The notes under the pieces: model-generated
What the model saw: only the letters and a program-made list of their open reading frames with translations
The model's database searches: none
What the model was told of the DNA's origin: nothing
Translations under genes and position numbers: made by a program
Shown here: positions 56,028 through 64,000 of the stretch, one piece after another
Layout of the letters: every line of letters begins with the position of its first letter
Position numbering within the stretch: the stretch's first letter is position 1
From: Dendrobium chrysotoxum
Taxonomy: Eukaryota > Streptophyta > Magnoliopsida > Asparagales > Orchidaceae
Length of the DNA stretch: 64,000 nucleotides
Assembly: GCA_019925795.1 (NCBI GenBank)
Contig: CM034313.1
Span: 1,830,501 to 1,894,500 of the forward strand
Reading direction: 5' to 3'

Positions 56028-57781
56028 GGGAAACCCTCTGTAGGGGCTTACGCGTTAATTAAAATAAAAGTTACAATATCCTTAAAAGGAATCTCGAGCT
56101 GCCTACCGCTCAAAAGAGCTACAAAAAAGCAAAAATGGATCCTACAAGCTCAAGGTCCCTCCTACGCAAAAGTACAAAAGCACCTAAGAACATTCTAGAA
56201 TGGGGCAAGCAGCCCACACTCCAAAAAAGAGAAAAGAACCTCTGATAATCATGAAGCGCAGTCTTTCTCCAAAAAATTCCACGGGCAGAACTGGCATCAC
56301 TCGAAATCCCCTGTAAAAACAAGAGGAAAATAAAGGGAAAACTGCAAGAAAAAGCAATAAAATTGTAAACTAAAATAACCTCATTCAGAAGAGAAGTCCC
56401 ATCAATAAAACACGAGTGATCATCACAAGCAGAAGCAATGGAAAATAACAGAACACAATTAAACATGAGCCTTTAGCCAGAAGCCTATCCCTCAAGGATG
56501 AAACAGAAGGGTTGCAAAGTATAAGACCAAATCTCCCTCAGGAAGTAACAGCAGTCGAGTAACAGGCTATACAACATATTATCAGAATGCTCCAAGTTGT
56601 AACCAGCGAAACAACCAAAATAACACATCCCATAAAACGAAAGCCACATTAGCAGTAAGACAACAGCAAACAGGGACAACAAATTAACATAATCATTAAA
56701 ATTGCCCAAATCCAACCCAGAATAAAGACAATTACGCAAATTGTTAACACTGAGGTGAGAGTGACCATTTAAGCTCATGTTTGTAGCATCTATATTGCTA
56801 TCATAGTTGTACCCCAAATGCCACTCCAATCTACTCCCATACCCACCCAGGCTCGTTATAATGCACAATAAACAGAGGTAGAAGAGGAAGTAGCAACGGA
56901 TGCAAATCATAAGCTCCTCAAAACCACAGAACAACATGCTCGAAAAGATCCAGCACGGGTAATAACCACAAAAATAGAAGGGGAAGCAACAATGGATCCC
57001 AACCATATAATCCACGTAACCACATAACACCACCCCACAATCCATTAACAACCTTAACACCCAGAAATTACTCCAAGCACTTAACACCCAACAAATAGCA
57101 AAATTATTAAAAATTAAGTCACAACTAAAGAACCCCAAAAAATAGTCATCCTGAAATCTCCACCAGAACAGCCAAATAAGGGAAAAGCCCAAAAACTTAA
57201 CCACATTCAAGCCGAGAGTAGAAAAGCAACAGATAGGGTAATGATCAGCAAGAACAAAAGACCGATCATTGCTCAAAACAGTACCATCACAACAGGTAAC
57301 AGAAAATAAGATAACCTGATTATTATTAGAATGAAACAAAAACAAGAGTTGCCCAAAAACCTTCTCAAATATACTATTCCAAAACTTATTATTGCCAGCA
57401 CTACGATTCTTCCATCTCCAAAAATCCAGATACTGGGGAGGGAAAATCAACATATCCTCCAACCCAGTGACATTAACATAACACAACCAGAAGCAATTAT
57501 TACAAAGCCTTAAGAAAAGAAGAACAGTTATATTCCGACAAATTAGAAATCAAATGAGCACATGTAAACATAAATAACTCAGCACACTTAGTAGGCACCA
57601 CCTGAAACATGACAGCCAGCAAAAGAGCAAAACAGGGTAACATGACCAAAAAAGAAGCCAAAAGAAATAAGAGTTAAGATGTAACATCATCATAAAAACA
57701 TATTCGAACCGAAGAGGAAACAGACCAAGATTGTCAAAGCAAACATCACAGCCCAGAAAATTGGCACCAAAACCACCAAAC
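56028..57781 (-). other. L1 3' region with a long low-information open frame
   Basis: The minus strand is T- and G-rich here and opens frames of 333 codons (56485-57486) and 115 codons (56119-56466) extraordinarily rich in F, W, C, L and Y. No domain is recognised. Position after ORF2 and before the poly(A) makes it a 3' UTR. Confidence 0.45.
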
Positions 57782-59446
57782 TTAAAAAGGAGATCTAACA
57801 TAAGGCAAACCAATCTTGTCTAATTTAAGGATGCCTTTAACATATGAGGGCAGTTGGTTATAAGAAAAATCAGTACGGAAATTGAGATTAGAGCCATGAC
57901 TAGCAAGCCAATCAGCACAAGCATTCTCTTCTCTATGAATATGGCTCAACTTAACATTGAAAAAGCTGAAGAGATGTTTAATTTCTCTAATTAGATAAGA
58001 TAATTCAGAATTGCAAATCTGATCCTCTCCCTCCTTGAGGTAAAAAAGCATGTGTAAAGCATCAACTTCGATCCAAATGTTCATAATATCTAAAGAAAGA
58101 TAAAGCTTCAGACCACTTAAAATTGCAGATAACTCAGCAAAATTCACAGAACAACTAGGTAAAGGACCAGCATAAGCCATAATAAAATCACCATTAAAAT
58201 CCCTAATGACACCACCGTAGCCACAAGAACAACCTTTAACAGAACCATCCGTATTAAGTTTGAACATGCTAAGGGGAGGTTTAATCCACAATATCAATTT
58301 AGGAACCTCATAGTTACAATTATCTTGTAGCACAATCCCAAATTCCTTAGTAACATGAGAAAAGCCTTTAAAATTCTTAGACTTCAAAAGATTAGCATTG
58401 AATAACTTACTAACTTTATCAGTAATGTTCTGAATAATTCTATCCGGGTGCATTGCTATATTATTAAAAAGAGAGTTATTCCTAGCAAATCAAATGTACC
58501 AAAGAATTAGATACGGGATGAGATTGGTGATATGTCCACGCGAGTTATTGAACCAAAGATTAAGGATATCTTTGATAGAAATGTTACAATTATAATGATT
58601 AAGTTTGAAGATATTCTCAAAGTGAATCCAAATCTTAGAAGCAATAGGCCCCGATATAAACACATGATGGATATTCTCCACATGGTAATAACATTGACAT
58701 TTGAAAGGTAAAACAAAACCTCTTTTAATTAACATATCATCTGTAGGCACATACTTATGCATAATTCTCCAAATAAACGTCACAATAGTAGTAGGGATAC
58801 TTTTATGCTAAATCATGGAGAAAATTTTAGAAAAAGAATGTTTAGATCTAAAAATATTCCAAGCATCTTTGATTCTAAAGATGCCACTGTTAGTCATATT
58901 ACATAAAAGATAATCATCAGCATCAGTATTTAATGGAATTTGCATGATTTGATTAATAATGAAATCAGGAATAACTTGAGCAAGTTTCATATAGTTCCAA
59001 CTATTATTTTCAATAAAACAATTAACCTTGATATCAGAAGTAGAGACAGAGTGCAGGATATAATCAATAGAAGTTTGACCCAGCCACTGATCTTGTCAAA
59101 AGAAAAGATTAGCACGACCAATACCCCAATTAATATAAGGCTCCGCCTCCCATTTGATATTACACAGTCTTTTCCAAATTCTAGAATCCTCCTTGTTGAA
59201 GGTATAATTAGTAGGATGTTTGCCAGCACAATACTTAGCAGTCATAAACTTGGACCAAAGACTAGTTTTAACACGAAAATTAAACCAAAATTTAAAAGAG
59301 AATGAATGAGCTAAATCTGTCATATCCTTACACCCCAAAGCACCTTCCCCCAACACACCACATGACTTATTCCAAGAACTCCAGATGATTTTAGAATTAT
59401 CACTCTTGCCTTTCCAAAAAAAATTATTGAAAATTCTTTCAAGACT
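57782..59446 (-). pseudogene. L1 ORF2 C-terminal part (zinc-finger RVT and RNase H), three nonsense codons
   Basis: One frame of 555 codons from the truncation point to a final stop at 57782. Early motifs are GEGALGCKDM and LWSKFMTAKYC. Then comes the zf-RVT region (TFIWRIMHKYVPTDDMLIKR, CQCYYHVENIHHVF), then a plant LINE RNase H (FKLNTDGSV, NFAELSAILSGL, EVDALHML, REENACADWLASHG) with its acidic residues. Three in-frame stops at 59096, 58808 and 58490 each stand where tryptophan fits the family (FF-QDQW, I-HKSIP, LWYI-FARN). No frameshift is needed. Confidence 0.83.
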
Positions 59447-59462
59447 AGTTTCCCCTTAACTT

Positions 59463-60403
59463 CTGTACGTTTGTTGTGTAAGATTTTATGAATTTATGAA
59501 ATTCTATAATAATTATGATACTATATATTGTATCTAAAATTACAATTGTTTTTATGTTCTATATCTAAAATGTGTGAATTGGAGGAATTTTGATGACTGG
59601 TTGGCAATTTTGATGTGTTGCATGTTGAAAGTTATAAGGGCGTGAATCTCTGAATATCTGTGGTGCTAAGCATGGAGAGTTATAAGGGTCTGAATTCTGA
59701 TATCTGTTGAGAGCTATAAAGGTTTCGAAGAAATATTCTATTTTGAGCAATTGGTTGATGTGATTACTTCTCTGTTACTTATGATTTGGTGTGATAGAAT
59801 TACTATTTATTATTCTGTAAATATCAACTTTTATTCTGAGCTTTAATTTGAGCAATTTGTTTATACTTTTGTATGAATGAAATAACTTAAATGTTTATTT
59901 TATATTATTGTTAATTATTATTATTAAAGAATTTGAATAGGTTGAATGTGACCTACTGAGTCATTGTTGCTCATACCTGCTTTCTACAATTGTTTTAGAT
60001 TAGGATAATAAGAAAGAAATGGGATCTTAGATCTGTATTTGTATAAGTATGTCAGATTAGATTTTGACAGTCATGACTTCTTCTGTATAATTCTTTTATG
60101 TATGGGTTATGAACTGTTTGTAGATAATTGTTTGATTGTAAATATTTTTAAGATGAATAAAAAATTTTTTGATGATGAGTATTTGTGAGCTCCATTAAAA
60201 TTTTAGTAACTATGTAGTCTATAAAATATATTCGAAATCCTACAATTCTCTTAAATTAGGTCATAGAATTTCTACCTGTTATAATTCAATAAAGTATGAT
60301 CTATTGTATCTATGAGTTAAATTAGGTACATATGAAATACATACCTCATACCTCACAAATACATGTGAGATGGGCCTTGAGATGCCCCTCTTATAAAAAT
60401 TTA
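59463..60403. other. AT-rich intergenic DNA, no gene
   Basis: A local word repeat (gagagttataagggtctgaat and similar, 59640-59720) is visible. No element end or coding frame is supported. Confidence 0.35.
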
Positions 60404-60609
60404 GGCTTCATTTGATTATTTTGTACATTTTCTAAAAGATAGTCTTAAAACTGTTGTTTGAGATAACAGAATTTTCTAACGGAGAAATTAATATCAAAAA
60501 AATTTTAAAAACAGTACAAAAATATAATTCTCTAAAAAATATTTCTGCAAAAATAACACATACAAATAACAACAAAAAAATTTAAAATTAAGCCGTCTCA
60601 AACGAAAGC
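60404..60609. mobile_element. Tourist-like MITE (206 bp)
   Basis: Ends GGCTTCATTTGA and, reversed, GCTTTCGTTTGA, with TTA on both sides (60401-60403 and 60610-60612). Confidence 0.7.
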
Positions 60610-60612
60610 TTA

Positions 60613-61589
60613 AAAAATGAAACCGAGAAACCGAGTTGTCATTCTATTACCACTGTAACAGTGTTGCAAGGAGCTTCTACATCATTATATGAACAGTACA
60701 AAAATCTTGAAAGTTATTGTCAAGATCTTGAGTTCAAACCCATCACAAATCAAAGGTATTCATTCCTTGCCACTCACCATTCCCCCCAAAATAAAAGAAG
60801 GAAATTTTACAGAATTCCAATTCTAAATTCCCTCACGACTTAAGTGATCATTAAAAAATTACTAAAAAGTATATGCTCAAATCAAATTAAGGTTACTAAG
60901 AATAATTTGCAGAGAATAATGGGAACAAAAGATCTCAAACAAGAAAGCCTTCATATCAACAATAGTTCCAAATGCATTAAAATGCAAGCTGAGATGGATG
61001 AGTTATATATGAACAGAATACTGTACACATACATGAATAGCTACAGATCAATATGCATTACAGATAAACAAACTTGGAACCATTTAACACTTTTGTCCAA
61101 CTACTTGAACGAATTTGGACCAACAAATCGGTAATTGAAATTAATGAAAGAACCAGTAATTTGTGCGGCATTTGAATCAGCTGCCTTGCCGTTTTATTCA
61201 ATGAAACTTTCTGTTCAGCCAGCCTTAGTAAAGCCTTATTCTGGTGACGATTTCGCTGCGGCATATTGGACAGGTTACCAGGTTCTGTCCGCAGTCATAG
61301 CAAGTCTGCAAGGAGCAGAATTCAAGATAAAATAAATGATAGGAAAGTGAAGGCCAGATTTTTACCTGATGAAATGAAATTTTTACCTGATGACCACATC
61401 CGAAGGCCAGATTTTTCGGGTTCGTGAGGCATATTGGACAACAAGCCTAATTACAAAAAAGTATGATCAGCAAAGCAAAATAGATTATTATTGTACAATA
61501 CTTTCTAATGTAAGAGGAAAGGATGAATTATAAGTTTATTTCATTATCTAATTGCATTGTATTCTATAGTTTAGATAGGATAACATAAT
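60613..61589. other. Intergenic DNA, no gene recognised
   Basis: Short frames of 60-96 codons on both strands (such as 60844-61134 and 61135-61335) have no recognisable domain. The phrases aggccagatttttacctgatga and ggcatattggaca each occur twice (about 61255-61440), a small local duplication. Confidence 0.35.
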
Positions 61590-61662
61590 AACAACAACAT
61601 CAAGCCTCATCCTATTATGTGGGATCAACTACATGAATCATTTTTCTCCATTGTGTCCTGTT
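61590..61662 (-). mobile_element. RTE LINE 3'-tip fragment
   Basis: (aac)n followed by atcaagcctcatcc...tatgtgggatcaactacatg matches the reverse of the RTE 3' end (40485-40562). About 75 bp. Confidence 0.7.
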
Positions 61663-61710
61663 GTTGATTATTCGACAAGTTTTACGAAGCTGTATAGATT
61701 AAGTAGGATA

Positions 61711-63535
61711 CAACAACAAAATCAAGCATTTATCCCACTATGTGGGGTCGGCTACATGAATCCTTTTTCTCCGTCGTGCCATATTAAGAGTCAAATTATC
61801 ATTTAAATCTAATAAAGAGAAATGTCATTTCTAATATTTTATAATCAAGTTTTCTTAGGTCTACCTCTACCTTTCTTAACATAAGTCAAATCTAATATAT
61901 CTACTCTCCTAACCGAGTCATCGGAAGGCCGTCGTTTTATGTGACCAAATCATCTAAGACGACTCTCTCTAATCTTATCTACCACTGGAGCTACTCCAAC
62001 CTTTTCATGTAAATGCTCGTTTCGTATCCTATCCCTAAGAGTAAAGCCACTCATCCACCTAAGCATCCTCATTTCTGCAACACTTAACTTAATATTATGT
62101 TTCTCTTTTAGTGGCCAACATTTGCGCCATAAAGTATTGCAGGTCTCACCACCATCTTATAGATTTTCCCTTGAGGGGTACTTTTCTATCACACAAGCCT
62201 GATGCATTCCTCCACTTCAACCATCCAACTTGAATTCTACTAATAATATCCCCATCTATTTCACCATCACTCTGGACAATAAATCCAAGATATCTAAAAC
62301 GAGTACTCTTATTAATGACTTGATCGTCCAAAGTCACAATCCCCCACTAGATCTATTACTACTAAAATTACATTCCATGTATTCGATTTTAGATCTACTC
62401 AAACAAAAACCTTTAAACTCTAAAGGTTAACCTCCATAATTCAAGTTTATCTTGAACTCCCTCTCTAGTCTTATCAACAAGAAGAATATCATCAGCAAAA
62501 AGCATACACCAAGGTACATCCTCTTGCAAATGTCTAGTAAAGACATCCATGACTAAAGCAAAAAAGATATGGGCTTAAGGATGATCCTTGATGTAATCCA
62601 ACTGAAATAGAAAAATACATGGTCAAACCACCTTGTGTTTGAGCACAAGTAATAGCTCCTGCATACATATCCTTAATGACTTGAATATAAGCATTATTAA
62701 TCTCTTTATTTTCTAGAACTCTCCATAGCACTTCTCTTGGAACGTTATCATATGCTTTCTCTAAATCAATTAAAATCATATGTAGATCCTCTTTATTCTC
62801 TCTCCATCAAATCTTTCAAGAAATATATAGCTTCCATAGTAGACCTACCCGGCATGAATACAAATTGATTTTCAGAAACATTAGTATCACATCCATGCTC
62901 CATAACTCTCTCCCAAAGTTTTAAAGTATGAGACATTAACTTAAGTCCTCTAAAATTCCCACAATCTTGTGCATCACCTTTATTCTTAAAAATAGGAATC
63001 AATAAACTCATTCTCCACTCATTTGACATCTTTTTAGTCTTCAAAATAATATTAAAAAGTTTAGTAAACCAAGAAATTCCTTCATGTCCTAAGCATTTCC
63101 ACACCTCTATTGGAATATCATCCAACAGCTTTTTCACACTTCATTTTCTTTAAAGCCTCTCTAACTTCAGTTTTATTGATTGCCAATAAAAACAAAAATC
63201 TCTATTTTCATGAGTGCTAAGGTTATTAAAGTCAATCGTATTCTCACAATCTTTATTAAAAAGCCTAGCAAAATATCTCATCCACCTTTGTTGAATATCA
63301 TCTTCTAATAAAAGTACTTTTTGATTTTTATCCTTAATGCACATCACTTGAACTAAATTTTTACTGCTCTTATCTCTTAGTTTGGCTAACTTATACATAC
63401 ATCTTTTGCCCTCCTTAGTATCTAATCTATTATATAAATCATTAAAAGCTAAAATCTTTGCATCGCATATTGCTTTTTTAGACTCCTTACGGGCCTCTTT
63501 ATAGTTTTCCCAATTGTCAGAGTTTTTATATCTAA
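61711..63535 (-). mobile_element. Decayed RTE LINE copy, extends further 5' than the 39-kb copy
   Basis: Begins with (aac)n and reads through the RT domain on the minus strand in several broken frames: CDRKVPLKGK, then MILIDLEKAYDNVPREV, then IPIFKNKGDAQDCGNFRG and FMPGRSTMEAI, then an upstream part with LAKLRDKSSKNLVQ and QQRWMRYFARLFN. The LFADD region survives only out of frame (about 62480-62510). Multiple frameshifts and deletions mean it is inactive. No clear target duplication. Confidence 0.85.
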
Positions 63536-64000
63536 ATCAATTGTTATAACAAATCTGTTACAGTTCTTCCTGAACCGACCAAATCAGCCCAACCTGAGCC
63601 GGTTCAGGTTTATAGGAGGCGGGCTAAGCCGCCTCCTTTGAAAACCGACCAAGCATGTGCCCCCCCCCCCTAGGTGACAATTAGAGAGGGAAGGGGGGCG
63701 GTAAAAGCATAAGGAAACTATTTTGAATTTGGTTTATTTTAGGAAGCTCTTTATTGGCTTTTTATTAGGAAGATATGTATTTAAAGAGGATGAGAGGCTA
63801 GGGTTAGGGAGGCTTGATTATTGTTTTCTCTTGGAGTCTCTTTGGTGTCTTGGGCTCTAGACTCATCGTCTAGAGATTGGGAGAGAATGATCCTCCTCTC
63901 GAATTGAGGATTAATTGTATCTTTGCTTTGTGCTTGTTTTGATTTGATTCATATAATACAATCTACTGTTTTTGGATTGTTTTCATTGGAGATCTTGAAG
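63536..64000 (+). other. Possible start of an LTR or a promoter/5' UTR, cut by the window edge
   Basis: At 63560-63670 a short plus-strand reading (VLPEPTKSAQPEPVQVYRRR) resembles a proline-rich linker of a retroelement polyprotein. After a C-run, the TATA-like tatttaaag (about 63778) is followed by a T/C-rich leader with ctagggttaggg and an attcatataatac segment typical of LTR ends. No second copy is in the window to confirm an LTR. Confidence 0.3.

Larger units (their letters stand above)
56020..59446 (-). mobile_element. L1-type LINE, 5' truncated
   Basis: Flanked by a 16-bp target duplication with one mismatch (agtttcctcttaactt at 56004-56019, agtttccccttaactt at 59447-59462). Its 3' end is a short poly(A), seen as a T-run at about 56018-56027. 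It keeps the end of ORF2 and a long 3' region of about 1.7 kb. Confidence 0.85.

Noticed and set aside
60700..60770. gagttcaaaccc, a B-box-like word
   Set aside because: No A-box at a sensible distance on either side; a chance match.

Overview
This is a repeat-rich, AT-rich stretch of a plant nuclear genome, almost certainly a eudicot. The evidence is spliced plant genes (an AFC2-type LAMMER kinase, a P-class PPR protein, a plastid-type protein of unknown function and the start of a nuclear group II intron maturase) embedded in Ty3/gypsy, RTE, L1, hAT-like, Mutator-like and Tourist-like elements. There is no sign of an organelle, a bacterium or a CRISPR array. The species cannot be named from this sequence.

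Layout. 1-433: 5' end of a maturase gene on the minus strand, running off the window. 434-3730: intergenic DNA with MITEs and hAT-like remnants. 3731-14669: a nearly intact 10.9-kb Ty3/gypsy element of the Tat type on the minus strand, with matching LTRs and a 5-bp target duplication (ATGAT). It has gag, pol with two RNase H domains, and an extra spliced gene on the opposite strand with its own TATA box. 14670-23300: mostly gene-poor DNA with one small hypothetical gene (18466-19002), degenerate tandem repeats and a SINE-like tRNA-derived sequence. 23300-30850: a three-level nest. A pol-less relative of the gypsy element (TSD ATACT) sits inside a foldback Mutator-like element (TSD ACTAAAATA), which sits inside an RTE LINE fragment. 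31348-37093: the intact LAMMER kinase gene. 39058-40563: a 5'-truncated RTE LINE with an open reverse transcriptase frame and an 11-bp TSD. 40906-41817: a single-exon PPR gene. 42266-47700: two solo LTRs of the same gypsy superfamily around a second nest of DNA elements. 47551-52962: a 2.7-kb tandem duplication that copied the 3' end of the next gene. 52827-53651: the plastid-type gene. 56020-59446: a decayed L1 LINE. 60404-63535: a MITE and decayed RTE copies. The last 450 bp may be another LTR or a promoter.

The host genes are unrelated housekeeping genes and form no pathway. The connected biology is in the mobile elements. Both internal Tat-type elements keep a GC-rich tract and an antisense TATA box between the polypurine tract and the antisense gene, although one has lost that gene and all of pol. 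Eight premature stops in three elements are each explained by a single C-to-T change on one strand, and a ninth fits the same pattern. This is what decay of methylated, silenced elements should look like.
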